Below, one piece after another: positions 25,838 through 35,251 of a stretch of 64,000 nucleotides of DNA; the first letter of the stretch is position 1; each line of letters begins with the position of its first letter. This DNA comes from Sphingobacteriales bacterium (lineage in GTDB: Bacteria > Bacteroidota > Bacteroidia > Sphingobacteriales > Sphingobacteriaceae), in contig JAQBOG010000039.1 in assembly GCA_028288165.1 (NCBI GenBank), forward strand, positions 186,001 through 250,000, written 5' to 3'. A program made the translations under genes and the position numbers. The notes under the pieces were generated by a model, which was not told the DNA's origin, searched no databases, and saw nothing but the letters and a program-made list of their open reading frames with translations.

Positions 25838-27124
25838 TTAATCTCTAACAGGCATTTTAACACTAAGAGGTTTTTCTTTACGGAGCATTTTGCCGGCTTC
25901 TCCAGTTAACCATAAATAGTGGTCGGAAGGCATGCCGTCCATATCAATGAATTTAACAGAGTTACCTACAGGTGGATTATTGGATGCTTTAAAAATTGCG
26001 GTGGCTTCGTTAACTTCATCAAACATGGCTACATAAAGCATTTGAGCTCCAGCTGTTAATGCCGTATTAATTTGTTGCCAGTAAAAACGCCCACCTTGAC
26101 GTGGTATTGAACCTGATGGTTTTACATCATCCGGAAATTCATAAGTACTTAAGTTATGCCAGCTAAAACCAGGTGTGATACAAGGCACATATTCTATTTT
26201 ATTCTTTTTGCACCACGCTAAATCTCCAAGCAGCAAATCCCGGTAACGGTCCATATCATTATGCAAAAGAGGAGTAAAACGTTGTACTGTCCACGGCAAA
26301 ACAATATCAGCCTTCTTTATAATGGTATGTAAATATGGGTCTTTAATACAATCAGAATTAAGGTCACGCCAGAATGTTGGCACTCCAAGCATCACCGAGC
26401 AACCTCCATATTCCGGATCATTTTTCAGAAAATCTATCAATTTTTCTAATCCGATATTCCGGATATTATATGGTCGATCTGGAAAACCTATTCCCCAAAT
26501 TGCTACTAAAGGCTTATTATTATGATACAAGTAGGTTTTATTACCTGGCTGGTTAGTTACCTTAAGTTCATTAACCAGGTATTTCCAATCTTCAATAATA
26601 CTGGAGCAATCTTCACCTGAGCCACTTAAACCAGAAAGATCATACATAACTGCTATAGCCCTTTTATTTTTGGATGATGCCTCCAACGCATTTTTTAATA
26701 CTACGCTTGATCGCTTTCTGGCATTTTCGTTCTTGGTTGCTCCAAAAAAACGCTGTACAAATACCCCATCCACTCCATAATCTTTCATCCATTTAAAATG
26801 AAGATCTACCGTGCTCTTATCGTTAGAACTAAAAAGTGTGGCAGTGCTGCCATCGGCCAGTTTAAAGGGAGTTGGATACGTTTGCTGATATTCGCTCATA
26901 TCGGGCCACATATCAATTCCAACTTTTTTCTCATTAGCAAAGTAGTGGCTAAATCCAGAATTGGTTCCATCGCCCTCTGCCCTAAACCATCCCTGATAAC
27001 CAGCCATTACCAATCCTTTATAGGATGGAAACAAAGTGGTTTTGCTATGTTTATTCTGCGCAGAAAGACTGTTTATCAGAAAAAAAACAGTAAGAAATAA
27101 AAGTGATTTAAGTTTCATTATCAA
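25838..27124 (-). CDS. GH71/99-like secreted glycosidase, paralogue A
   Basis: The frame is 428 residues and starts MIMKLKSLLFLTVFFLINSL; the third residue (27118) is an equally good start. After the signal peptide comes a TIM-barrel protein of the GH71/GH99-like group: YKGLVMAGYQGWFRAEGDG, DMWPDMSEYQQTYPTPF, LHFKWMKDYGVDGVFVQRF, then YVPCITPGFSWHNL and MLYVAMFDEVNEATAIF. The FDEVNE and WHN motifs are the likely active-site region. GH99 enzymes act on alpha-mannosides from within the chain; the activity of this more distant group is not settled. It is closely similar to 27830-29095. The two are separated by 705 bp, so they are not one tight operon. Confidence 0.85.
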   Translation of the reverse strand: MIMKLKSLLFLTVFFLINSLSAQNKHSKTTLFPSYKGLVMAGYQGWFRAEGDGTNSGFSHYFANEKKVGIDMWPDMSEYQQTYPTPFKLADGSTATLFSSNDKSTVDLHFKWMKDYGVDGVFVQRFFGATKNENARKRSSVVLKNALEASSKNKRAIAVMYDLSGLSGSGEDCSSIIEDWKYLVNELKVTNQPGNKTYLYHNNKPLVAIWGIGFPDRPYNIRNIGLEKLIDFLKNDPEYGGCSVMLGVPTFWRDLNSDCIKDPYLHTIIKKADIVLPWTVQRFTPLLHNDMDRYRDLLLGDLAWCKKNKIEYVPCITPGFSWHNLSTYEFPDDVKPSGSIPRQGGRFYWQQINTALTAGAQMLYVAMFDEVNEATAIFKASNNPPVGNSVKFIDMDGMPSDHYLWLTGEAGKMLRKEKPLSVKMPVRD

Positions 27125-27281
27125 TAAATATGTATGTATATGGTTTATTTTTCGCTTGATGGGTTAATTAGCTTCTGCGCTTTTATTTTTGAAGAATATA
27201 AAAATAGCAGTATGCAAACAACAAACTGGGTAATTACCCCACAATGAACTACTATTTTCACTTATTTTGAAAGGATTTTAA

Positions 27282-27323
27282 AAAGAATTGCGGAAAAAGA
27301 ATTACTCTCTTTCCGCATTCTTT
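27282..27323 (-). terminator. Hairpin with T-rich tail, possible terminator
   Basis: The left arm AAAGAATTGCGGAAAAAGA pairs with TCTTTCCGCATTCTTT with small bulges. In the minus direction it runs into TTCTTTTTAAAA. It lies about 500 bp beyond the nearest upstream stop, so a terminator role is only possible. Confidence 0.4.
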
Positions 27324-27466
27324 ACTAATTAGCAACCCCCATTACCAATTAAATTTATGGATGTGTTTTTATTCAGGAAGAGTTGCGAAAACATGAATTA
27401 TTATTCTCCCAACTAACCAATAAAACTACATACGAATTCGGTTTATCACATACTTTATAGGGAAAG

Positions 27467-27484
27467 ATGTAAGTTGACTTACAT
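27467..27484. promoter_or_regulatory. 18-bp palindrome, operator-like
   Basis: ATGTAAGT, TG, ACTTACAT is an 8-2-8 perfect inverted repeat within a longer imperfect palindrome (GGAAAG on one side, TTCTTCC on the other). It lies about 340 bp upstream of the start at 27124. Confidence 0.4.
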
Positions 27485-27728
27485 TCTTCCCGCATCTTAA
27501 CTTTAAGCTTAACTTGTAGTAACTAACCTTCCATTACCTTAATCTGCAGTATTCCTCAATCCATGGTTATAACACTACTCATTGAATAAATAGCATCGTA
27601 AAAACACACGAATAGTAACGTTTTACTCAATAATCAAGTTATGATTAGTTTTAGTTTATTAAGTTAAAGAGCAAATCACAAAACAATATATATTTATTAA
27701 TAAATGCTTAATAAATTCATAATTCCGA

Positions 27729-27766
27729 ATACTGGTTAGTAATAATTTGGATACTGGTTAGTAATA
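27729..27766. repeat. 16-bp direct repeat, 22-bp period
   Basis: ATACTGGTTAGTAATA occurs twice, identical, separated by ATTTGG. The 22-bp period is the same as in the unrelated direct repeat at 12662-12699. Confidence 0.6.
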
Positions 27767-27829
27767 CTTATGAGTGTTGCCACAATTAAAAGCTTATGTT
27801 TTTAACAAAATGAAACTCTTCTTTCTCAG

Positions 27830-29095
27830 CTACTTTTTAAGAGGAATAGCACTTTGGAAAGGAATTTCTTTTCGGAGCATTTTTCCTGCATAACCTGTTA
27901 AAAACAAATAATAATCAGATGGAACGTCATTTTCGAAGGTAACGAAATTGCTTTTTCCTATTGGTGGATTTTTGGAAATCTTGAAAATGGCAGTACCTTC
28001 ATCAATCTCATCAAACATAGCTACATAAATCATTTCGGCTCCAAAACTTATTGCTCCGGATAATTGTTTCCAGAAAAAGTTGCCTTTGTTACGTGGTGTT
28101 TGATCAAAAGGACTATTAGGACGCATATTGTGCCAGCTAAATCCAGGAAAAACAACCGGCACATAATCTACCTTGTTTAGTTTGCACCAGCTTATATCAT
28201 CTTTAATACGGCTTTCAAACTTTGGGTAACTGCTTTCATTATACCGGCCAACAAACCATGGATGAATGATATCAACCTTCTTACAAACAGCTAAAAATTC
28301 GGGATCTGAAATGGCATCGCCCTTCAATTCCCGCCATTGTGTAGGTACGCCAAGAAGTATGGAGCATCCACCATAAACTGGGTCGTTTTGAAGAAAGTCT
28401 ATTATCTTTTTAATGGTTACAAGCGAGTACTTGCGGTTATCATTAAACCCTACACCCCATAAAGCAACCAAAGGTTTTCCATTATGATACAAATAGGTTT
28501 GTTTATTTCCACGATTGGTTAGCTTAAGGCTATCTACAAGGTATTTCCAATCGTTAATTACTACATCAGCATCCCCTTCTCGCATTCCAGAAAAATCATA
28601 CATTACAGAAATTGCCCGTTTGTTTTTTTGAGCTGCATCCAAGGCATTTTCAAGAACGGTAGTAATATGGTTGCATGCTCTTTTTTCTTTCAGATTGGTA
28701 ACAAAACGTTGCATAAAAACGCCGTCAACGCCATATTCTTTCATCCATTTAAAGTGAAGATCTGTAGTAGAGCGGTCATGAGAACTAAAAACATAAGCTG
28801 ATTTTCCATCTTTATCCAAAAAAGGAGTTAGATATGTTTTTTTATATTCACTTACCTCTGGCCACATATCTACTTTGGTAAAGCCTGGCTCAAATTTTCC
28901 GTTCCCTGCCAAATGCGTCCATCCTCTCCCGGCACCATCATCAGGCGTGTTAAACCAGCCTTGATAACCTGCCATAATTAGGCCTTTATAACTTTTAAAC
29001 ACAGACTCGTCGGCATGTTTTTTCTGAGGAAATACAGTTAGAGTTGTTCCTACAACCATGCACACAATGGAAAATGCAATTCTTCTGAACATCAT
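27830..29095 (-). CDS. GH71/99-like secreted glycosidase, paralogue B
   Basis: This 421-residue protein with signal peptide is a clear paralogue of 25838-27124: YKGLIMAGYQGWFNTPDDG, VDMWPEVSEYKKTYLTPF, LHFKWMKEYGVDGVFMQRF, VVFPGFSWHNM and MIYVAMFDEIDEGTAIF. The acidic pair in FDEVNE of paralogue A reads FDEIDE here, so the motif end differs (N to D). It lies 77 bp downstream of the GH95-like gene on the same strand, so the two are probably co-transcribed. The function is predicted to be glycan cleavage in the periplasm or at the surface; substrate unknown. Confidence 0.85.
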   Translation of the reverse strand: MMFRRIAFSIVCMVVGTTLTVFPQKKHADESVFKSYKGLIMAGYQGWFNTPDDGAGRGWTHLAGNGKFEPGFTKVDMWPEVSEYKKTYLTPFLDKDGKSAYVFSSHDRSTTDLHFKWMKEYGVDGVFMQRFVTNLKEKRACNHITTVLENALDAAQKNKRAISVMYDFSGMREGDADVVINDWKYLVDSLKLTNRGNKQTYLYHNGKPLVALWGVGFNDNRKYSLVTIKKIIDFLQNDPVYGGCSILLGVPTQWRELKGDAISDPEFLAVCKKVDIIHPWFVGRYNESSYPKFESRIKDDISWCKLNKVDYVPVVFPGFSWHNMRPNSPFDQTPRNKGNFFWKQLSGAISFGAEMIYVAMFDEIDEGTAIFKISKNPPIGKSNFVTFENDVPSDYYLFLTGYAGKMLRKEIPFQSAIPLKK

Positions 29096-29172
29096 TATTT
29101 TTAAATTTTTAAATGCTGCACTTTAAACTTCTGTTAAGAGCGGGCAAATTAGTTTTTTGTAAAGACAATTAT

Positions 29173-31428
29173 TTAAAATGGTTTTCTTTCTCCCCATGGT
29201 GCTCTTTGCTCCATAAAGTTTACTGGTTGTATGCTAATTTTTGGAAAATTATTCCCAGAATACAGTGTAGCTGTTTCACCTTTTTTCAAGGTAAGTTCAA
29301 CTATACCATTGCCCAGATCTTTTAATAGTTTGCTATCTATACCTGTTACTTTAACCTGCCCAATGATACCAGTATTTACACGGCATAGTTCGCCGGCAAG
29401 GCTTTTAATTTGTATAAAATCTGTTTTGCCGCCTGTTCTGCGGGCGCTAACTAAAAATGCTCCTTCGGCTCTTAAATCTGCAAAAACAACATCTTTCCAG
29501 GTTGATGGTATGCCGGGAAATATCCGGATTAAATCCCCATGGCTAGTCATCAGTAATTCTTGTAACGTACGACCAAAGGCCAGCGGAGTTTCAATTACCG
29601 GAAAACCTTCGCGGTAAAGCGTATTAGCCTGAGGGGCTTTTTTCAGAAATGATTGTAAATAATTCAAAGACTCATCGCCACGGCCTCCAGCAGCTAAAAT
29701 TGAAGCAGCACCCAAATAGGAATATCCGGCGAAAGCCTCAGGCATTGACACCCAATTTTCTAAAGATTTCTTAATTAAAGGAGCTTGTGCGGGGTTATCC
29801 CACGTATATTCATTAAAAGGATATACCATAAACAAATGCGACCAATGCCGATGTGACTTGGTAAAAGGTAAGTCTTTGCCCACCATTAAACCGGTAGCAT
29901 TATCTACTTCGTAGGGCACCAATTTGGTTAACAATTCTTTACAATCATTTACAATAGGATCATTGGCCTTTAACCGTTCATCCGCCGCTATTAATGTATT
30001 GGCAAGCCACCTTAAACATGCCAATGTATAGTTGCTGTTTAACACAGCGTCGCTATACTCTGGCGAAGCGGTTTTTGGCAATGACCATTTCCCATCCGGC
30101 TGCTTAACTACAATATGTTTCAGGTAATTAAAAGAACCTTTCATTAACGGAAACAACTGGTTTTTCAGATACTTATCGTCCATTGTACTGCGATAATGCA
30201 TCCATAGATTATGCATGGTCCATGGTAAATTACCAACTTCTCCACCAACCGGACTTCTGCCACCCGGAGCAGATGCCCGACCAATTGCATACGAATCATT
30301 TTGATAAGGCGCAGCATTTTGAGCCAGCATGTCCCTGGCCTTCCAAACAGTTTCACGTAAAGGTTCTGCTTCCTCTAAATGGTTAGACATATAAAAAGGC
30401 CAGTAAGCAAGCTGGATATTTAGGTTCCACCAGATGGCAGGCCAACCTGTGCGCATAAACCATGGGCCCATTAAATCAAGTATGGGTCCTCCTTGGCGGG
30501 ATGCAGACCCCATTTTATACATCTGTATCCAGTAAAAGCTTTCCATTGCTGCATCCGGTACAGATACAAAACTTTTAGGATAATAGTTATGCCACCAATC
30601 CCTGTGAGAAGTTTCTAGCTTTTTTACCCCACTTTTTTTCGCTTTATTAATTAAGTCGACAGCTTCTTTTACAGCTGTAGTTCCGGGATAAGAGAAACCC
30701 ATACTAATGTAGTATGTACTTTTGTTACCATTTACTTGTTTAAACCAAGCAGTTGCATATTGTCCCGCACCTTTTCCGTCTGTAGCATATTGAGCATCTT
30801 CCGGCATTTCCTGCACGCTTACATCAATGCCATCTTTTTGCTGTAGAACCTGCGTTGGATAAGGCTGATAACTTTTGGGGGCACCTTTTCGGGTAGATTT
30901 TGCGGTATCTGGAAACCATTGCAAACGATGATCGGTATTTCCGGTTACTTCCAGTATAATAACATTTCTATCTGCTGCTGTAAAACAACGAATATTGTAA
31001 TTATTAGCCCCATTTTGAATCTGACCTCTAGCTTCAGCATTCCATAAATCAAGACGCATATTGCCAGTTGGTTTATCTTTGCCTAAAGCCAACTCAAAAT
31101 GCCCGTTAGGAAGTCGGTTGGTGGTATATAAAATGGTTTTGTTTTTGGGATCATTGCGGTGATCATATAAATCACCCCGGGAAACTTCAAAGTTAAAAGC
31201 GCCATTATTGTTTACCCAAAAGATGGTACCAAAACAGCCATTTCCCAAGAAAATGCCTCTATCCCAACTATCAGGAAGCTTCGTATTCCAAACCATATCA
31301 CTACGGTTTAAAAAAGCTTGCCAATTAACGGCTGTTTTTATAGAAACATTATCCTTTACCTTTTGAGAGTAAGCTGGCAATGCATTTAGCCATACACCGA
31401 TAATTAGGATTAATCTGGTTAATTTCAT
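29173..31428 (-). CDS. GH95-like secreted glycosidase
   Basis: This 751-residue protein has a signal peptide (to about 22). Its body resembles the GH95/(alpha/alpha)6-barrel glycosidases: IFLGNGCFGTIFWVNN and NFEVSRGDLYDHR in the N-terminal beta-sandwich, then WWNLNIQLAYWPFYMSNHLE, SPEYSDAVLNSNYTLACLRW, SHRHWSHLFMVYPF and GDLIRIFPGIPSTW. The NLNIQLAYWP segment corresponds to NINTEMNYWP of the classical GH95 at 37250. The SPEYSD and HRHWSHL segments match the acid and C-terminal barrel regions. It is more distant from characterised alpha-L-fucosidases, so fucose or galactose specificity is uncertain. It probably forms an operon with 27830-29095. Confidence 0.82.
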   Translation of the reverse strand: MKLTRLILIIGVWLNALPAYSQKVKDNVSIKTAVNWQAFLNRSDMVWNTKLPDSWDRGIFLGNGCFGTIFWVNNNGAFNFEVSRGDLYDHRNDPKNKTILYTTNRLPNGHFELALGKDKPTGNMRLDLWNAEARGQIQNGANNYNIRCFTAADRNVIILEVTGNTDHRLQWFPDTAKSTRKGAPKSYQPYPTQVLQQKDGIDVSVQEMPEDAQYATDGKGAGQYATAWFKQVNGNKSTYYISMGFSYPGTTAVKEAVDLINKAKKSGVKKLETSHRDWWHNYYPKSFVSVPDAAMESFYWIQMYKMGSASRQGGPILDLMGPWFMRTGWPAIWWNLNIQLAYWPFYMSNHLEEAEPLRETVWKARDMLAQNAAPYQNDSYAIGRASAPGGRSPVGGEVGNLPWTMHNLWMHYRSTMDDKYLKNQLFPLMKGSFNYLKHIVVKQPDGKWSLPKTASPEYSDAVLNSNYTLACLRWLANTLIAADERLKANDPIVNDCKELLTKLVPYEVDNATGLMVGKDLPFTKSHRHWSHLFMVYPFNEYTWDNPAQAPLIKKSLENWVSMPEAFAGYSYLGAASILAAGGRGDESLNYLQSFLKKAPQANTLYREGFPVIETPLAFGRTLQELLMTSHGDLIRIFPGIPSTWKDVVFADLRAEGAFLVSARRTGGKTDFIQIKSLAGELCRVNTGIIGQVKVTGIDSKLLKDLGNGIVELTLKKGETATLYSGNNFPKISIQPVNFMEQRAPWGERKPF

Positions 31429-31902
31429 TTAGTTGGTTAATGTTAGGGTTCTCATCTGCCCAGCAATGCTGCATTTTACTTTAAGTCCTAAATCGATTTC
31501 GGTTAAGGAATTATAGTTTTAAAAGCTGCTGAAGCTAGAAAGAGTGAAGGGCAAATCTATCCGCGATTATTAATATTTGATTAATAAATGGATAATAAAA
31601 GATGGTTAGAAATGGTAACAAAATTTATACGTTTACCAGAAAACCAATAAACATTTTTAGATAAAATTTAAGCGGTTTATGAAGAATCTCAATGGGAATT
31701 CCTACTGAAGTTTTTAATAGGATGTGATGAGAATTGCTGGTTTTGCGTTAGATTTTGTGTTGATACCCAAATATTACGCATAATTATTTGTCCGCCAGCC
31801 ACGAAACAAGTATCGAGAGCGTTAGGTTTAAACAACGATTGATAGATCAATGAAAATTTATAGTATTTCTGGTTATTAAAGAAAAGGCTCCCCTCTTTCC
31901 AA
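31429..31902. other. Intergenic region, nothing recognised
   Basis: The 474 bp between the GH95-like gene start and the MEDS kinase stop contain no recognised repeat. An open frame at 31689-31952 overlaps the kinase end and is not convincing. The promoter of the 31428 gene should be here. Confidence 0.5.
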
Positions 31903-33720
31903 TTATCGGGCGCCAGCAACGGAGAAATGTTCTTCAGTGGGAAATTCAACAATAAATTCCGTTCCTATTCCTGGTGTGCTATTAACAATAATACTTCCTC
32001 CTAATGTTTCTACCTGTGTTTTTACGATAAACAAGCCCATACCTTTACCTTCAATGTCTGGATGAAAACGGGAGTAAAGCTTAAAAATTCTATCAGCATG
32101 CCGGTTGAGGTCTATACCCCGGCCATTATCTTTAAAACTAAGGAATAGCTTACCTCCTATTATTTGGCTTCTTATCCTTACAAGGGTGTTCTTACCACTT
32201 TGTTTGAATTTAATACTATTTACAATTAAGTTATAAAAAATACTGAAAAGGTAATTTTTAAGGGTGTATAAATGATCAATGGAAGAGAAATCTGTTAATA
32301 TCTGTACACCCTCCTTTTGTAACAAGTTATGCAGACCGGATCTGATCTCTTCAATAAGTTTAGAGAAATATACAGTTTCTTTCGTCTCCCTTATCTCCCG
32401 TTTAATTTCTAATGTATAATTAAGATCCTTTATAATAGAGTCAAGAGATTCCACAGACCTGAATAAATATTCCATGATTTCAATCCGTTCTTCTGACGTA
32501 GTACTGTCACTTTTCATCACTTCCGCTATACCTAATATACTGGCTACCGGGCCGCGAAGATCATGGGAAACCATTTGAGCAAATAGCTCGAGGTTTTTGT
32601 AATGCTGAGCCATATCACTGATGATTCTGGTTCTTTCAAGTTCCGCCATTTTACTGTCTGTAATATCACGAGCTATCCAGAATACAGTATCCTTAGTCAG
32701 AGGAGATATCTGGCCTTCGAACCAAATTATTCTATCTCCTACCTTGAGGTTATATTCAATTTCAGCAGGTTCCAGCGTTTTTAATGTCTGCTGAATTTTT
32801 TCCAGAACGATGCTAACGTACTTCTCTGGAAGCATATCACTTATTTGTTTCCCTTTAGAAAGCTTGTATAAATTCGAAGATTTTGTAGGTGCAATTTTAT
32901 TGTATTGTCCCCTGGCATCCAATATCATCACCATATCCGTCATGGCCGCAAATAGTGATCGCAGTTCCTGTTCTGATCTATTCAGTGTTTCTGTTGTTAG
33001 TTTATGTTCTTCTATTTCCTCTTTTAGATTTTTATTTACCATTTCAAGCGCACTCGTCCTATCCGCCACTCTCTTCTCCAGTTCGTCATTTAACTTTTTT
33101 ATTTGCGCCTTCGTTTGCTTCAGTTCTGGTATTTCAATAATTTCCCAATCGCCCTGACGTTTGGCAATAACACATTCATGTACACGGGCTACATCAAGTA
33201 TTTCCGCAGCTCCGATCTTCTTAAGGGCATAAGCACAAACTACGATGATCCGGGTTCCTGCAATTATCTTGTTAAGTTCTTCTTCATATTCAATGAAATT
33301 TCCCCAATCATTAATATCAAGCCATGCTGTATTTCCATTCACCCTCAGTCCGTTCATACCCCTTGCCAGTACAAGGTTTACTTTTTCAAGCCAGGCTGCA
33401 ACAACATAGTTTTTAGAAAACTTGCCGTCTTTAGTATACCAAGCTGTACCAGGTAATATTTCTATTCTATTTTCGTCTATATAGTGCTGGAAATCAGGCA
33501 TTGCTTTATGAAGATGCAGTATTGCATCTGCTACCGAAAGAGGTGCACAGGTGACCCATAAACAATATTCATTGTTTTCTAACCCCGCTTTGAAAAATGG
33601 GATCAGGATATCTAAAAGATCATGCTTTGTTTCGTAGAAATGGCAATAATGCCTACCCCACTCGGTGTCGCCAAGTACTTCAATACCTAAGGAGGTTAGT
33701 TCCTTTGATATAGGGTCCAT
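31903..33720 (-). CDS. MEDS-PAS sensor histidine kinase
   Basis: This 605-residue protein has no signal peptide or membrane helix. Residues about 20-190 are a MEDS (DcmR-type sensory) domain: RHYCHFYETKHDLLDILIPF, EYCLWVTCAPLSVADAI, RIEILPGTAWYTKDG and VCAYALKKI. A coiled coil (about 210-255) leads to a PAS domain (about 258-375). HisKA has the histidine in MVSHDLRGPVAS, and HATPase has YNLIVNSIKF, FKDNGRGID and GKGMGLFIVK. MEDS domains are known in one-carbon and related regulators and are thought to bind a small ligand. It sits amid glycan-use genes without a response regulator. Confidence 0.9.
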   Translation of the reverse strand: MDPISKELTSLGIEVLGDTEWGRHYCHFYETKHDLLDILIPFFKAGLENNEYCLWVTCAPLSVADAILHLHKAMPDFQHYIDENRIEILPGTAWYTKDGKFSKNYVVAAWLEKVNLVLARGMNGLRVNGNTAWLDINDWGNFIEYEEELNKIIAGTRIIVVCAYALKKIGAAEILDVARVHECVIAKRQGDWEIIEIPELKQTKAQIKKLNDELEKRVADRTSALEMVNKNLKEEIEEHKLTTETLNRSEQELRSLFAAMTDMVMILDARGQYNKIAPTKSSNLYKLSKGKQISDMLPEKYVSIVLEKIQQTLKTLEPAEIEYNLKVGDRIIWFEGQISPLTKDTVFWIARDITDSKMAELERTRIISDMAQHYKNLELFAQMVSHDLRGPVASILGIAEVMKSDSTTSEERIEIMEYLFRSVESLDSIIKDLNYTLEIKREIRETKETVYFSKLIEEIRSGLHNLLQKEGVQILTDFSSIDHLYTLKNYLFSIFYNLIVNSIKFKQSGKNTLVRIRSQIIGGKLFLSFKDNGRGIDLNRHADRIFKLYSRFHPDIEGKGMGLFIVKTQVETLGGSIIVNSTPGIGTEFIVEFPTEEHFSVAGAR

Positions 33721-34282
33721 ATATTAGTTGATTTACTATATAAAAATACAAAATATAGAATTCAAAACCCAGAATAATTAAACTAAAATAATGATAATCA
33801 ATTTTTTATACCCAAAATTAGCACATACAATTCAGGGTAATACTTTAAATATCCAAAACTTAATAACGGCTGTTTGTCGGGGTATGTATGTCCTGAAATG
33901 ATCTGCCACCAAGTATTTTGTTGAAATTTTGGCGACCCAAAATTTACTCCATATAGCGAAACGAAATGCAATAATCAGTTAGAGAAATTGCTCTATCAGA
34001 ATTTCTCTAAAATATTGACATATACAGGCAGGCCATGAGTGATTAGAGTTCCTGCAGGCCATTTTAAAGCTAGTTTGTTGAGACTTAGCCGCTTTTGCTT
34101 GGGGATTGGAAGTGAAAATCCTTTTTTGTCATCCTGGAGCGAAGTCGAAGGATCAGGGCAAAAAGATGGTAACGGAAAGCCACCCGAACACCCATAATTT
34201 ACTGTATACGTTTCCAAAATCTTAAAATCATACGTATTAGCTTAACATTTGTTAAGACTAAACAGAGGTTTCAATACAGAAA
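33721..34282. other. Intergenic region with hairpin element
   Basis: The 562-bp gap contains a perfect 11-bp-stem hairpin at 33979-34010 (TTAGAGAAATT and its complement) and a hairpin-family element at 34097-34193. An open frame at 33996-34217 is repeat-derived. Confidence 0.6.
34097..34193 (+). repeat. Hairpin-family element, copy 4
   Basis: The outer blocks GGGGATTGGAAGTGAAAATC and GTAACGGAAAGCCACCCG are conserved, and CTTTTTTG pairs with CAAAAAG. The loop is replaced by a second palindrome-like segment beginning CATCCTGGAGCGAAGTCGAA. Confidence 0.75.
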
Positions 34283-35242
34283 TTATTTTATTAACTCATC
34301 AATCTTCGCTTCAATTTCAGCGGCTTTAGCTTGTGCTTCGGGAAGAGGTAGGCCGACATTCATTCCGGGACGTTTATGACCAGCCGCAGTAAGCCAGGCA
34401 TCTTTCATGATACCTTGTTTTTGAGATACTAGCTTTAAAATTTCTTGCTTTTGAGGATGATTCAGGGATGCGATTACATCCGGCGCTGAAGCTATCTTCT
34501 TTTCACCTAAATATAGTAACAGTTCCTTTGCCATAATCCAGTGTCCAACATCTCCTGGATGTATCCCGTCTGAAGCTAAAGAAAAACCATTTACGCCAAA
34601 TGATTTATCTATTTTTCTGTGTGCCTTCAGATATTTTTTCATCGGATAATGTATATCTGCAACTTCCCATTTTACTGCTTTCTTTTGGCTGAGAAGCCAG
34701 TCAGAATAGCGATCAAGTACTTCTGCATATCCAGGATGCCCACCCTTCAATTCATCAAAAATTGGAGGTGTTAAATGAATTATTTTAATATTCTGTGCTA
34801 TAATTTTATCATGCAACCAATTAATTCCCTCCCGGAACTTCTGAAAACGATCTTCACTAAACGGCAGATAAATTCCGTCATTCATCCCATAACAGGCAAA
34901 AACTAAATCTGGTTTTGTTAGGGCCAATATACGGTCTAAGCGTTCATGAAGATCTGGCCTGGGAAATTTACCGTCAGCATGCCCAGCTTCTGACAAGCCT
35001 GAAACTGTTTCGCTTGGCAAACCAATATTTATAAATTCTATTTTTTGGTTGGGATAATTGGCTACACAATACGCCTCTATATCTGTAATATATTGGCCAG
35101 CGTAGGTTATACTATTCCCAAGAAATAATACTTTTTTAATATTTGAGGAAAAAGGCTGTGCATTTGCAGCGACACTTAAAAGCAAACTTGCAATTGTAAT
35201 AAATACACAATTAAGCAGTCGGAAGGGGACAAAACATTTCAT
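34283..35242 (-). CDS. SGNH/GDSL hydrolase, probable carbohydrate esterase
   Basis: This 319-residue secreted protein has a signal peptide ending near NAQ. The SGNH blocks are all present: serine in FLGNSITYAG (block I), glycine in GLPSETVSG (block II), asparagine in CYGMNDGIY (block III) and Asp-His in SDGIHPGDVGH (block V). The family deacylates glycans or other esters. The C-terminal 70 residues are helical and may cap the active site. The gene starts 10 bp after the stop of the SGNH-alpha/beta-hydrolase fusion, so they are co-transcribed and perhaps act on the same acylated glycan. The ester substrate cannot be told. Confidence 0.9.
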   Translation of the reverse strand: MKCFVPFRLLNCVFITIASLLLSVAANAQPFSSNIKKVLFLGNSITYAGQYITDIEAYCVANYPNQKIEFINIGLPSETVSGLSEAGHADGKFPRPDLHERLDRILALTKPDLVFACYGMNDGIYLPFSEDRFQKFREGINWLHDKIIAQNIKIIHLTPPIFDELKGGHPGYAEVLDRYSDWLLSQKKAVKWEVADIHYPMKKYLKAHRKIDKSFGVNGFSLASDGIHPGDVGHWIMAKELLLYLGEKKIASAPDVIASLNHPQKQEILKLVSQKQGIMKDAWLTAAGHKRPGMNVGLPLPEAQAKAAEIEAKIDELIK

Positions 35243-35251
35243 ATCTAAAAC

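Larger units (their letters stand above)
27125..27829. other. Intergenic region with hairpins and direct repeat
   Basis: The 705-bp gap between the GH71/99-like paralogues holds a long hairpin (27282-27323), an 18-bp palindrome (27467-27484) and a perfect 16-bp direct repeat (27729-27766). No gene is visible. Confidence 0.6.

Noticed and set aside
27729-27766. Direct repeat considered as a LytTR-type binding site
   Set aside because: The spacing fits but the repeat unit does not match the known LytTR consensus around GTT, so no regulator family is claimed.
31689-31952. 87-codon minus-strand open frame
   Set aside because: It overlaps the end of the MEDS kinase in another frame and lacks coding-like composition.
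33996-34217. 73-codon minus-strand open frame
   Set aside because: It is made of hairpin-family repeat sequence and has no signal of being a protein.
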